A DNA stretch of 64,000 nt from Manihot esculenta (lineage: Eukaryota; Streptophyta; Magnoliopsida; Malpighiales; Euphorbiaceae), in the NCBI RefSeq assembly GCF_001659605.2, contig NC_035178.2:13648062-13712061 (forward strand), in the 5' to 3' direction. Of this stretch, positions 42,238-54,535 are shown in pieces. The position numbers were made by a program, and so were the translations under genes. The notes below the pieces were generated by a model that was not told where the DNA came from, made no database searches, and saw only the letters and a list, made by a program, of their open reading frames with translations. Position 1 is the stretch's first letter. The number at the start of each line of letters is the position of its first letter.

Positions 42238-44038
42238 TGTCCAACTGTGCCAGGGGCGATAAGGCCACGCCTGGTCTTTTCTTACATAACTCATATCATA
42301 ACATATCCAACTATGCAAGGGGCGATTAGGCCACACCTGCTTTTTTCTTACATATAATGTATTGCCAGGGGCGATTAGGCCACACCTGGTCTTTCCATCT
42401 CATGTCATACCATGTCATATCATATCATATCATATCGTACTAAGGGCTAGAGGATCATTCAATATTCATCCACATCATCATCATCGTATTATGCAATGCA
42501 TCATGTTCATGAATTCTAATGCAAACAACCTATTACATAACATGGTATTCATGATGCATGAACATGCTTAAATCAATTGGTTTAAATTTAACAAAAACAT
42601 AAGGTTCAGTTCTACTCACCTCTGACTAGCCCTGAGCTAACTCTGAAGCAGCTAACTCACTGCTGAACACTTCGGTTCCTCGGGTCCGTTCCTACACAGG
42701 TGAACTCAAATGAGGGACCAAACACACTCTAAACAACTCATAATTAACTCCCCAAAAACTCCCTAAAACATCATCAAAGCATGCATAAAAATACCCAAGA
42801 AAAGGCTGGACAGGGCACTTTCGGCGGCACCTTCGGCGGCACCTTCGGCGGCCGAAAGTCCTTCTCAGAGACGAAACTCATGCATGTTCGGTGGCACCTT
42901 CAGCGGCCGAATCTCCCCTCTAGAGTCGAAAGTCCAACTTTCGGGGGCAAGGTTCGACAGCCAAAAGCTGCCTCCACAGGCAGGTTCGGCGGCCGAAAGT
43001 CCTTTCGGCTGCCGAACCTGAGTTCATCCAGAACTCAGCCTCATGCACAAACAAGCCTCCAAACATCCTAAACATGCATTCAACTTCTCAAAAACATGGA
43101 TAAATCCTTGACCATGCATAAAGGAGCTTAACAACTAGATTCAACTCCTAAAACAACATCAAAAAGCACACATCCATAGTTTATGACCCACATACACCAA
43201 AACCATTAAAGCAACCCATAATCTCACTTGCCCTCTCCCAATCATGTATACACTCTCCCACATGCATAAAGGAGCATAAACACTAGTCCAAGCCCCCAAC
43301 AATCAGCACATAAACATATATTGGGCATAAAACCCACATAAACCCTAACATGCATATCTACCCATACTCAACCATCAAAACATCTTTAATCTTGCTTAAA
43401 ACAACATTAAAACACAAGGAAAGCAATGATCTACACTTACCTCTTGAAGATCGAGGGGTGGTGCGATCCCTAACTCGGAGGTGTGGAGGATCCAAGCTCC
43501 AAAAGCCTCCAAGCTCCCAAAACTCCTATGTAAGCTTCAAACCTTCAAAATAAGGGTAGCACTCATGAAAACTTGAGGGATGGGTAAAGAAAGCATGAAA
43601 ACGACCAAAGGAGGACCAAAACTCACCTGAGCTCGAGAATGGGGAGAAAACTCGCCCATTTCCGATCTGAGGGCTCTTTATAGGTGGCCTGCTGAACCAC
43701 CTTCGGCAGCCTAACGTGCCCCCTAAACTCATGCATGTTCGGCGGCTGAACCTTGGTTCGTTCAAACAAAGCTTTCGGAGGCCAAAAGCGCTCCCGAAAC
43801 TTTCCCATGTTCGGCGGCCGAACTTCACTTTCGGCGGCCGAACCTGGCAAATGCCTCCTTGGTCTAATCTTTTAAAAACTCATTTCTTTTCCATTAAAAA
43901 CCATAAAATCGTGTGAAAACATTTTAGAAACACATTTTACCCCTCTAGAAGACTCTGGCATCGACAGAATTCCAGATTCTAACGGACATTCCGCCGGAAG
44001 GTAGGGATTCCAATGCCGGAATCTAGCCGGGTATTACA
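42238..44038 (-). repeat. C 3' LTR, right arm
   Basis: Starts with the TGTCC duplication and continues the C LTR to GTATTACA at 44038. It matches 49065-50925 closely, with an indel of about 42 bp in the palindromic-motif cluster near 42830. It includes a minisatellite with CCAGGGGCGATTAGGCCACACC units (42250-42395) and the minus-strand donor-like site at about 43440. Confidence 0.9.
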
Positions 44039-44075
44039 TTCTTCCCCCCTTAAGAACATTCGTCCCCGAATGTTC
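44039..44075 (-). promoter_or_regulatory. C polypurine tract and hairpin
   Basis: On the minus strand the purine tract (AAGGGGGGAAGAA) borders the LTR, and a perfect GAACATTCG / CGAATGTTC hairpin lies at 44054-44075. The hairpin is unchanged although the neighbouring pol gene is heavily mutated. Confidence 0.8.
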
Positions 44076-44112
44076 CTCTACTAGCACATGCATATACATA
44101 GCATAAACACAA

Positions 44113-46640
44113 TCATAGAACACAAAAACTCAAGTCTATATAGAAACACGGTACCACTGGAGTATGAACTCCCGGTCTCCCAGGTGCACTTTTCATATTA
44201 AGGTGATTCCAAGGGACTTTCACCATTGGGATTTCCTTGTTTCCACACTTTCTGACTTGCGTGTCTGCGGTCCATACTAGCTGCTCAATATAGGTGAGAT
44301 CCTCTATGATCCCCACCTCTGGTTCCTTTAAGAATCTCACTCGGATCCGACACGAACTCATATACCGTGGAAACATGGAAAAATGGATGGATCTCTTCCA
44401 TGGAAGTGGGCAAATCTAACTCGTCGGATACATTCCCAATCCCTTTGCAGGATTTCAAAGGGTTCGATGTATCTTAGAGTTAGTTTACCCTTTTTCCCCT
44501 AACGAATCATCCTTTCTTAAGAGACACCCCCAGTAATACCACAACCTTCTCCTAGACTTTAACAAGCTTTCGTTGCACATTCTAATAAAACTCTTCCCCC
44601 CTTAAGGAACTCTACACAACTCTTCCGCTGACTCACAGCAGTTCTACTTCTTTCTCTAACCACCGGCCTTCTCTCCACTATAATATGGGATAGACTGTCA
44701 AGTGATCTCCAGCTGAGGACGTCTAACATAACATTTGCCTCACTCGGATGATATTGGATCTTGCAATCATAGTCACTATACAGTCCTACCCATCTTCTCT
44801 ACTTTAGGTTCAACTCTCACTGACTCAAGATGTATTGCCAACTGTTATGATCTATAAAGACCTCACATTTTACCCCATTAAGGTAATGCCTCCTCATCTT
44901 GAGTGCAAAGATTACAACTGTCATCTCTAGATCATGTGTAGGATAATTCAACTCATGCTTCTTCAACTACCTAGAAACATAAGCAATTACCCCATCACTT
45001 GCATTAACACACAATCTAACCCCATACGGGACACATCGCAGATCACTGCGAAATATTCATTACTGGTAGGCAGAGCTACCGTCGGTGCTGACGTCAACCT
45101 TTTCTTTGGCTCTTCAAAGCTCTCTTCACACTGAGTAGACCACGCAACACTCTGGTTCTTCTTGATCCATCTGGTCATAGGAGCGGCAACTCTAGAGAAG
45201 TTCTGGATGAACCTCCAGTAGGTAACCTGCCCAACCCAAAAAGCTCTTGATCTTTGTCACTACAATGGGTCTGGGCTGGTCAGCTACAACTTCAACTTTC
45301 TCGGATCTACCTCACTTTTCTTTTTCCGACATACCATGACCCAAGAAAGATATGCTCCTTGACCGGAACTCACATTTGGAGAACTGAGCATCCAAGCCAT
45401 GTTCTCTCAGGATCTGTAATCCTGTCCTCAGATAATGGGCATACTCTTCTGTATTTCTGGAACTCACCGAGGTACCGTCAATGAAGACAATAACGGAGTG
45501 ACCCAAAAACCGACTAAAACTCTACTTATGCGATTTATGAATGCTGTAAGGGCATTCATTAACCCGAGCGACATTTCTAGGAACTCATAGTGCCCATATC
45601 TGGTTCTAAACACTGCCTCCGGTACATCTTCTTCCTTGATCTTAACTGATGGTACCTGGACTTCAGATCTATCTTGGAAAGGCAACTAGCTCCTGTTAGC
45701 TGGTTTAAAATAGATCGTCGATCCAGGGTAACAAATACTTATTCTGGGTAGTGACTTTGTTCGATGACTTGTAGTCGATACAAAGTCCTAGGGATCCATC
45801 CTTCATTTTCATAACCAACACTAGAGTATCACAGGGCGAGGTACTCAGTCGGATGAAACCCTTGTCTACCAACTTTTATAACTGCTCTTTCTACTCCTTT
45901 AACTCTGCAGGTGCCATCCTGCAGGGAGGGGTAGGGATGGGTCCAGTCCCCATTATCACTTCAATTTCAAACTTCATCTCCCTAGCGGTGGTAAACCTGG
46001 CAGCTTGTCTGGGAAAACATCCAAGGACTCTCTAACTGCGGGCACTGAAGCTGGTTTCCCCAATCTGACTGCTACACTCCCTCACATGAACAAGAAACCC
46101 CTGACAACCTTTCATAAACAGTTCATGAGCCTGCAGGGCTGATATCAAACCTCTGGGCATCACTACACTGTCCCCTCAAAAGACTACCTTGATCCATCCT
46201 GAACTCTAAACATGACTACCCTACCTCTGCTAACTAAGGTAGCACTATGAGCAGCTAGCCAATCCACCCCTAGAATGACATCAAACAGTCACTCTAGAAC
46301 CACTAGGTCAGCTAGAAGGCGCCTACTCACAACATACACTGAACTATACCGGCAGACTGACTCTGTTGCTGATGGATCACACTTGGGTCCATTGACCCAG
46401 AGAGGACACTCTATTCCCAGAAGCTATCAAACCCACTCTCTCTACGGCTCTCAAAGAAATAAGGAAAGGAAAACATCAGGGTTCATAAAAGCAGACACAT
46501 CAAAACATAAGGGAGTGAAAATTACCTGTCACCGCCATGTCCGATGTGTCAGCCCCCCGCTGCGTCATAGTGAAGATCCGCACTGGAGTTGATGGACCTT
46601 CACTTGGGAAACCTGCTGAAGAAGGAGCTATCCCTCTTCC
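44113..46640 (-). pseudogene. C protease-RT-RNase H and integrase tail (heavily decayed)
   Basis: Fragments in pol order on the minus strand: end of protease (VILGVDWLAAHSATL near 46270), RT start ([19 protein letters not shown] near 45760), RT core with FIDGTSV in place of FIDDILV (about 45490-45465), RNase H start (KKNQSVAWSTQCEESFEEPKK near 45150), RNase H end ([16 protein letters not shown] near 44680), then directly [13 protein letters not shown] and a chromodomain-like tail (EDLTYIEQLVW...EIPMVKVPWNH). The roughly 390 residues holding the integrase zinc domain and catalytic core are missing. Many frameshifts and stops. At the position where E1 and E3 have a stop after RT, C has CAG (Gln). 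Confidence 0.8.
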
Positions 46641-46652
46641 TCTGCCTCTGCC

Positions 46653-48119
46653 CTACGCCATGGCTGGAGCTCCTGGCTGAGCCACTCTACCTGATGCTGT
46701 CTGCTGGGACTGTGTCACCAAGGTCGCGGTGGGACACTCAAGTGCCATGTGCCCCTCCTGTCCGTACCTGAAACACGCCGTTGTCCCCACCAGACAGACT
46801 CCCTTGTGCGGCCTACCGCACCTCGTACATCTGGAGTCGTCCAACCCAGAGCTCGAACCATCACCTATTCCCAGACCAGACTTTATCCAGTTCCAGAACT
46901 TGTTCTTCTTCAATCTTCTGAGGCCTCTGCCTCCCTTCTTACTCTTTGTGATAGCCTCGCTCAGAGGGGAGAGATTAACATCACTTGTCCCCGGGATTTT
47001 GGAACCCGAAGACTGTGCCACGTACTGTTTAACTGCCCCTTAAACGATGGCACTAGCCTCCATCTTCTGAGCCATATCTACTATGGCATGGAAGCTCTCC
47101 CTGCCTACTGATTGAATCAAAGAGGAATACCTGGAATGGAGCCTCATGGTATACCTCTTAGCCCTCTTCTGGTACGTATCATAAGCTTGTCCCACATATG
47201 GCAACAACTCCACAAACTTATCTGTAAACTCCTCAACACTCATCTCTTCTGTTTGCCTTAGCTGTTCAAACTCAATCATCTTCAATTCTCTAGAACTATC
47301 TGGAAAAGCCCATCCTGCAAACTCATTGGCAAACTGCTCCCAGGATAAGCTCTCCAACCTTGGGTCCACATAGTTTTTGAACCATTCCCTTGCCTTCTTG
47401 CATTTCAATGTGAACCCTGCCATCTGAATGGCTCTACTGTCATTGGCTCCCAACTCATCAGTTATCATCTTTACCATTCTAAGATACTCAAAAGGGTCAT
47501 CACCTGTCTCAAACTTGGGAGCATCCAACTTCAGATAGTCCGTCATCTTTACCTTGCTCCCTCCAGATGAGCTAGGATTAAGTGTTTGGACTACTGGGGT
47601 TACTGGTTCTACTGGTGGGGGAGGAGGTGCAGTATTCCCCGGATTAGGGTCTGCTGTTCCTGGAAAAAAGGGTGAGGGTGGAAACATGGGATACTGTGGA
47701 TATGGCGGGTAAAAGGGAGGATAGGGCATAAAGGTGGGATATGAGTTGTAGCTAAAGAAATCTGATGCATTCCCCATCGGACGCCCTGGCCCTTGTGGGT
47801 AGGGTGGATACTGTGATGGAACAAAACCCGAGGCCTGAGTGCCTCCTTGGGACTCTCCCATATCCTCTGCTGACATACTCATGCCCAAGCTCCTATCTCT
47901 TCTCTGATCATTCTCCTCCGATCCCCTCATATCCTCTGGCATACCCCCCTGAACTGAGCTCCTCCTGATTGCCTCAAAAGACCTTCTAGGGTCCCTTGAT
48001 GTACCTTCTCTGCTTGATCTACATGACATTGCCCTTGGCAATTCAGGGGGATGGGCATCCATGCCCTCATTCTCTGGTGGAGCTCCAGTCAATCGTGTAG
48101 ATCGACGAGTTCCTCTCAT
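46653..48119 (-). pseudogene. C gag (one stop, altered zinc knuckle)
   Basis: From the ATG at 48119 (MRGTRRSTRLTG) the frame is open to a stop at 47042-47040 after MEASAIV, then continues in frame to about 46653. It contains the Pro/Tyr-rich segment (about 47820-47660), the capsid-like region ([18 protein letters not shown]), CTRCGRPHKGVC, and a knuckle that reads CFRYGQEGHMALEC, the second Cys replaced by Tyr. Gag is much better preserved than pol in the same element. Confidence 0.85.
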
Positions 48120-48435
48120 CCTGCTTTTTGAAAGCCACAACATACATACTGAACATAACATCATATGATCCATGCGGGAACACATGAATCCACAATACAC
48201 AATCATACAAACATTAGCATCATCATACGGTTCAGGGTGAAACACATGAACCTGCAACATACATAACATACATAACATAACATTAATGCACATGCATAAA
48301 ATCATGGCATTTCACATCATCATTCAAGACAGGACTCCACATCTTATCCTAGTGGACATGATTTTCCTATTGTGCTTGCCCGTCTATAACCTTTATGAGC
48401 CCGACACACTATAGGTCCGACCATATGAACCTAGG

Positions 48436-48447
48436 GCTCTGATACCA
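48436..48447 (-). promoter_or_regulatory. Primer binding site of C
   Basis: GCTCTGATACCA on the plus strand (TGGTATCAGAGC on the minus strand), three bases from the LTR end at 48451. Confidence 0.9.
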
Positions 48448-48450
48448 ATC

Positions 48451-50925
48451 TGTAACGACCTCAAAACCGGACCGCTACCGGTGCTAGGATACAGATCGGC
48501 ATAAGGCCGTCGGGACCCGTAGCAAGCCTACTATGCATCCTGTACAATTGGTATAAACCCAAACATGATCAAACATTTCCATAAAACATTTAAAACTTTA
48601 CCTTTACCAAGCTTGATCTGTGCATGCACTATGACTGAACTCATAGAACCCCTAGGGTCAGCATACCCTATGTCAAACTCGGTCCAACACATATATCGAT
48701 ATAATATAAAACTCAGGTACAAAGGGGTTAACCAACTCGGGCCAAGCACAATACTATAACTCTGAACACATTACATAATATCATTTTACAGTACAACTCT
48801 TTTACATCATTACATAACCTTACATTACATCATGTCCACTACCATTCTATTACTCATCATAACCATAGCCATATCCTGACGACTCCCTGAACTATCTCTG
48901 ACCTTGCAAACCTGGGGTTAGGGGAGAGGGGTGAGCTATAAAGCCCAGTGAGCAGAACGATAATGAAAATCATTTGAACATATGCTTTCATGAAATGCAT
49001 CACATCACAAACATATCACATCAAGGATGAACTCGTCACCACTAGCCCTCCACAAATCGTAACATGTCCAACTGTGCCAGGGGCGATAAGGCCACGCCTG
49101 GTCTTTTCTTACATAACTCATATCATAACATGTCCAACTATGCCAGGGGCGATTAGGCCACACCTAGTCTTTTCTTACATATAATGTATTGCCAGGGGCG
49201 ATTAGGCCACACCTGGTCTTTCCATCTCATGTCATACCATGTCATATCATATCATATCATATCGTACTAAGGGCTAGAGGATCATTCAATATTCATCCAC
49301 ATCATCATCATCGTATTATGCAATACATCATATTCGTGAATTCTAATGCAAACAACCTATTACATAACATGGTATTCGTGATGCATGAACATGCTTAAAT
49401 CAATTGGTTTAAATTTAACAAAAACATAAGGTTCAGTTCTACTCACATCTGACTAGCCCTGAGCTAACTCTGAAGCAGCTAACTCACTGCTGAACACCTC
49501 GGTTCCTCGGGTCCGTTCCTACACAGGTGGACTCAAATGAGGGACCAAACACACTCTAAACAACTCATAATTAACTCCCCAAAAACTCCCTAAAACATCA
49601 TCAAAGCATGCATAAAAATACCCAAGAAAAGGCTGGACAGGGCACTTTCGGCGGCAGGTTCGGCGGCCGAAAGTCCCTCCAGAGCCGAAACTCAGCCACT
49701 TTCGGCGGCACCTTCGGCGGCTGAAAGTCCTTGTCAGAGACGAAACTCATGCATGTTCGGTGGCACCTTCGGCGGCCAAATCTCCCCTCCAGAGCCGAAA
49801 GTCCAACTTTCGGGGGCAAGGTTCGGCAGCCAAAAGCTGCCTCCACAGGCAGGTTCGGCGGCCGAAAGTCCCTTCGGCTGCCGAACTTGAGTTCATCCAG
49901 AACTCAGCCTCATGCACAAACAAGCCTCCAAACATCCTAAACATGCATTCAACTTCTCAAAAACATGCATAAATCCTTGACCATGCATAAATCCTTGACC
50001 ATGCATAAAGGAGCTTAACAACTAGATTCAACTCCTAAAACAACATCAAAAAGCACACATCCATAGTTTATGACCCACATACACCAAAACCATTAAAGCA
50101 ACCCATAATCTCACTTGCCCTCTCCCAATCATGCATACACTCTCCCACATGCATAAAGGAGCATAAACACTAGTCCAAGCCCCCAACAATCAGCACATAA
50201 ACATATATTGGGCATAAAACCCACATAAACCCTAACATGCATATCTACCCATACTCAACCATCAAAACATCTTTAATCTTGCTTAAAACTTCATTAAAAC
50301 ACAAGGAAAGCAAGGATCTACACTTACCTCTTGAAGATCGAGGGGTGGTGCGATCCCTAACTCGGAGGTGTGGAGGATCCAAGCTCCAAAAGCCTCCAAG
50401 CTCCCAAAACTCCTATTTAAGCTTCAAACCTTCAAAACAAGGGTAGCACTCATGAAAACTTGAGGGATGGGTAAAGAAAGCATGAAAACGACCAAAGGAG
50501 GACCAAAACTCTCCTGACCTCGAGAATGGGGAGAAAACTCGCCCATTTTCGATCTGAGGGCTCTTTATAGGTGGCCTGTTGAACCACCTTCGGCAGCCTA
50601 ACGTGCCCCCTAAACTCATGCATGTTCGGCGGCCGAACCTTGGTTCGTTCAAACAAAGCTTTCGGAGGCCAAAAGCGCTCTCGAAACTTTCCCATGTTCG
50701 GCGGCCGAACTTCACTTTCGGCGGCCGAACCTAGCAAATGCCTCATTGGTCTAATCTTTTAAAAACTCATTTCTTTTCCATTAAAAACCATAAAATCGTG
50801 TGAAAATATTTTAGAAACACATTTTACCCCTTTAGAAGACTCTGGCATCGACAGAATTCCAGATTCCAACGGACATTCCGCTGGAAGGTAGGGATTCCGA
50901 CGTCGGAATCTAGCCGGGTATTACA
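48451..50925 (-). repeat. C 5' LTR (2475 bp)
   Basis: Complete LTR with TGTAACGACC and GTATTACA ends, followed by the AGGGG duplication. Minus-strand TATA-type box (CTATAAAGAG) near 50562-50571 and donor-like CAAGAG|GTAAGT near 50326. It is uninterrupted, so it serves as the reference for the split 3' LTR. Confidence 0.92.
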
Positions 50926-50930
50926 AGGGG

Positions 50931-52440
50931 ATTGTCATCTCTCTCTATAGCGGACCTCCTCACCATCAAAGTCGACTTTGGAAGCTCCCAAGTCAGCTAA
51001 CGGAGCGGAGGGGGCATCACGGGCAACTTTAAGGCCTTGGTTGTAGCCCGAAGCAAACATACGGAAGCCTCCCGGTATATCTTCTCCTTCAGCTCTATAG
51101 GGCCTTGTATTCTTGTAGCTGTTCTTCGTAGGCTTACTGAACTCTGTCTTTTGCAGCCCTGGCATCTCTCAGTAGAGAAGCACACCTCTCTTCCAGAGTA
51201 GAAACCTCTTAGCGGAGTTGTTGCTACTGAAATAGAGACTCCTCCATTGCCAAGGTCATGCCTTTTAGGTCGTCAATATATTTGTTGAGCTCTTGCTGAA
51301 GAACTGTAGCACGAGCCAAGGCCTCGTCGCGTTGAGTCCAAGCCTCATCTCGCTGATGACGAGTCTCCTCCAAAGCAAACAACTGCGCGAGGGCTTCGTA
51401 TCGTTGAGACTCCACCGCAGAAGCCCGCAAAGATGACTTGGTAGCCTCCTCTCCTAACTCCCTCAGCTACTTGGTGAGGTCTGCAACTTGTTCCTTGAGA
51501 TCAATAATATGCTTATAGGCCACAGCTGTAGCGAGCAGATTTTCGTACCAGCGTGCCTCCTCAATACGTGATAGAGCATAATTTAGTCCATTTTATATTA
51601 ATACTATTGATAAATATTTACATGATTTCTGCTTAATTTATTACTTTTAATATTATTTTGCAGAAAATGGTGTAAAAGGACAATTTGGAGAAAATCCCCC
51701 TAAAACTGCCTTATTTAGAGCCAAGAAATAATTGGGCCCGCACATGACAGCCCATTCTTGCAAAGAAACAAGCAATTCACGTGGACCACATTCACAGGCA
51801 ATTATGGACAGCCCATTTTTACCATGGAAGCGCCCAACACTCACGCCAATTCGCACAAGGGATGCGAACGGCCCAATCCGCACAAACCCACTTCACGCGG
51901 GCCCGCCAAGGCGCTCCACCATTCACTTCAACGAGCATGCACGTGTGGCCCACCTTCAGCATTCATGCACAATGGTCCAAGGAGGTCCACTCACGCCTCA
52001 CCATTCAATTGCAAATAGCCCGCACGTTCACAGCGCAGGACCAATGCAATTCACAAACTGATCTGCACGTGGGCCCCGCCAGCTTCATCAATTCCAGCGC
52101 ACGTGGACCGCTCCATCAATTCCTTCACATGGACGTGGACCCGCCCGCGCGCAAGGCCCGCCAAAGCAAGCTCGCGCATGGCCCACCTTCAACGCCTCAG
52201 CCCACTCCGCGCAAACAAATCCACACGTGGATTATTATGTTTTACTGTAGTATGTGTAAGCTCAAAAGTGCGATAATCGATGATGACCGCTTGATTTCAC
52301 CCATACGAGGCCAAGCCCCCGTTGATAATTTCGGTCCAAAAGTCAAAAAGCTTATTTAGTGAGTCGGCTTGAACCACTCGGTCTCGAGATCGGGCTTCCT
52401 ATAGGCCTCAATCTCCCTCTATTGTAAAATTCTATTTTTT
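50931..52440 (-). pseudogene. Antisense coiled-coil ORF of element T (interrupted by LTR X)
   Basis: Reading leftward: REIEAYRKPDLETEWFKPTH and STGAWP (52440-52304), then after LTR X, RIEEARWYENLLATAVAYKH, DLKEQVADLTK, and a long heptad-rich stretch (LFALEETRHQRDEAWTQRDE, ATVLQQELNKYIDDLKGM) to about 51100. It ends in a GF.MFASGYNQGLKVA-like C-terminus (about 51080-50935) with frameshifts. This resembles the antisense ORF found downstream of integrase in plant Tat-group elements, whose function is not established. Several stops and at least two frameshifts show it is dead. Confidence 0.6.
51569..52303. mobile_element. Solo LTR X (735 bp) in the T antisense ORF
   Basis: Starts TGATAGAGCATAATTTAGTC, ends ...TTTCACCCA, and is flanked by TACG on both sides (51565-51568 and 52304-52307). 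Removing it rejoins the antisense ORF in frame (GAWP|RIEEARWYE). It is unrelated to the chromovirus LTRs: AT-rich first 150 bp, then GC-rich with many GCCCAC and CACGTGG motifs. The lineage is unknown. A 4-bp duplication with TG...CA ends is slightly short for an LTR element. Confidence 0.6.
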
Positions 52441-54224
52441 AAATCTCAGATCATCGATAGGTTTTCACTCTGATATGAAAATAAAAATTTTTCTAACCAA
52501 GATTTGAGATTTTTTTTTTTTTCAACTTGAAATAGTAAAAAATCCCAAATGAATAGTAATATTTTTATATTTTCATATAACTAATTAATATTTTTAATAT
52601 ATTAATTTAATCAATTAACTACTTTTCTATAATTTTACTTTTAGTATTAATTAACTATATAAAAAATTATCTTTTTAATTTTAGTTAAATATTATAAAGT
52701 GCCATTTAAATTTATTGTTTTAATTATATTAATTATATATTGTTTAATTTATTTAAAAATAAATAAATTTATCCTTAAGGAAAAGTAAAAATTTTTAAGT
52801 ATTATTTTATTTCATAAGTTAAAATTATAAAAATATAAAATTAAAATTACTTTATTAACATTACATAAGAATTATTTAAAATGAATTAACTATCATCACA
52901 AAATAGGATTACTACGTGATAAAAATTTGATAAGTAGAAGTGCGGATCCATACAAAAAAGAAAAAATATGAATATCGCAACATCTGATCCTTCATTAAGA
53001 TTCATCCGTCCATGAAGAGATTGAATTTTCACATAAAATTATCGTTAGTAAATACAATTCAACAGACTTTCATTATATATATAATCATAAAATCACCGAT
53101 CAGTTAAACTGGTAAGATTTTTTTTAAATAGTCGAATATATTATCACTATATTATCAAAAAATACTATAATTAATTTTGTACTTTTACCGTATAAAAATC
53201 AATAATCATAAAAATAAAAATATATAATTTTTATACAATTATATTTTAGTTCTAAGTAATTATTGACTCTGTTTTCAATTTAAACATTAAAATAGTTACA
53301 ATAAATATGAATGATATCATTTTTTTTTATATAAGTTTAACCGACTATAAAACGGCTGTATTTTTCAATCACATCATTATTAAATAGCTATTTGAGACAA
53401 GATTAAGAAATTGCAAAAACTTAGGTGAGAATAAATTGATCCGCAATTATTAGAGATCAATTGGGCCATTGATAAAAAATCTTATTTATAGTTTTAAGAT
53501 AAACATATTAGTTTTATAAAAATTTTAAAAGAATAATATAATAAAAGTTCTAAAAATTGGTTAGATTTAAAGCAGGCTGACTTGAACTATTAAACTTTTT
53601 TCCAAATTGACATATGCATGGCAGGAATTGAAGAGTGGATCCAAATTTGTGGTTGACAACAATCCAGTGGTTAGTCAGGTCTCTTCATCTTGAATGATTC
53701 TTGTCTCCGGAAGAGAAAAAACATAATTCATAATAATAATAATAGATAGTTGGCATTAATATTTGCTGCAAAGAGGTTCAGTGCGAGTCCTTTTCAATTT
53801 AAATGGATAAATTTTCTGAATTGAATTAATTTAAAATTTTAATTTGATATTTTATTTATTTTGATTTAATTTGATTTTTAATTTTAAAAATTTTATTTAT
53901 TTTAATTTTATTTGATTTTAATAAAAAATAAAAAAAAATCAAATTAAACTGATTAATAATAATAATATAAAGAAATTAAATTCTATTAAAATTAAAATAT
54001 TTTAATTAAATTTTAAAATATAAAAAATAAAAAATTTATTAAAAATTAAAACTGATCAAATCGAATCAAACCGAATCAGACCGGTTCAGTTCAATTCAGT
54101 TTCTGACTAAAATCGATTCAATTTAATTTTCATAAATACTAAGATTTTAATTTTTAATTTATTCAATTCAATTTAATTTTAAATCAAATCGACCGAATGT
54201 TTAATACCCGAATATATTAGGATA

Positions 54225-54535
54225 TGAATAGAAAATTATTATTTAGTTTTTATATTATAAATTAATTTTTTAATTTTAAAATATATTAAAATATTTTTAA
54301 TATTTTAAAAAATTTATTAATTAATTTTTTTATTAATTTTAATCGTTAAATATTTTATTATATAATTTTTATATTTTCAATAGTTAATATCCTAATTTTA
54401 TAAAAAATTTATTAATTAATTTTTCAAATGATATTTTAATTTTTTTATAATATTTAATGATTAAACTAATAAAAAAATTAATTAATAAACTTTTTAAAAT
54501 ATTAGAGATATATGATGTAAATTTATTTTTTTATT
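54225..54535. repeat. MITE-like foldback, decayed copy
   Basis: Shares the AATTAATTTTTTTATTAATT and TTTTAATCGTTAAATATTTTAT core and mirrored ends with 3947-4338, but is more diverged. Confidence 0.4.

Larger units (their letters stand above)
6348..50925 (-). mobile_element. Element C: minus-strand chromovirus inserted into T
   Basis: The outer ends are TGTAACGACC at 6348 and GTATTACA at 50925, flanked by the perfect 5-bp duplication AGGGG (6343-6347 and 50926-50930). Read on the minus strand it has a 5' LTR (50925-48451), primer site, gag, decayed pol, hairpin and polypurine tract, and a 3' LTR (44038-6348). The 3' LTR is split by B and everything nested in B. Pol lacks the integrase catalytic core and has a mutated reverse transcriptase active site, yet the two LTRs still match closely. 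Confidence 0.9.
4838..52440 (+). mobile_element. Element T: Tat-lineage-like Ty3/gypsy remnant, host of the nest
   Basis: What is left of T is 4838-6347, 50931-51568 and 52304-about 52440; the rest is inserted DNA. In order it has an integrase C-terminal fragment on the plus strand, an array of 70-73 bp tandem repeats, and a long coiled-coil ORF on the opposite strand. A TGETPF-type integrase tail, repeats in the 3' untranslated region and an antisense ORF are together typical of plant Tat elements (Ogre/Retand group). The 5' part with gag, protease and reverse transcriptase is missing, and I could not find its LTRs. Chromovirus C (6348-50925) and solo LTR X (51569-52303) interrupt it. Confidence 0.6.

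Noticed and set aside
51781..52359. A 192-codon plus-strand open frame
   Set aside because: It lies across the GC-rich part of LTR X and runs over its target duplication into element T; composition is His/Gln/Pro-rich from repeated CAC words and it resembles no family.
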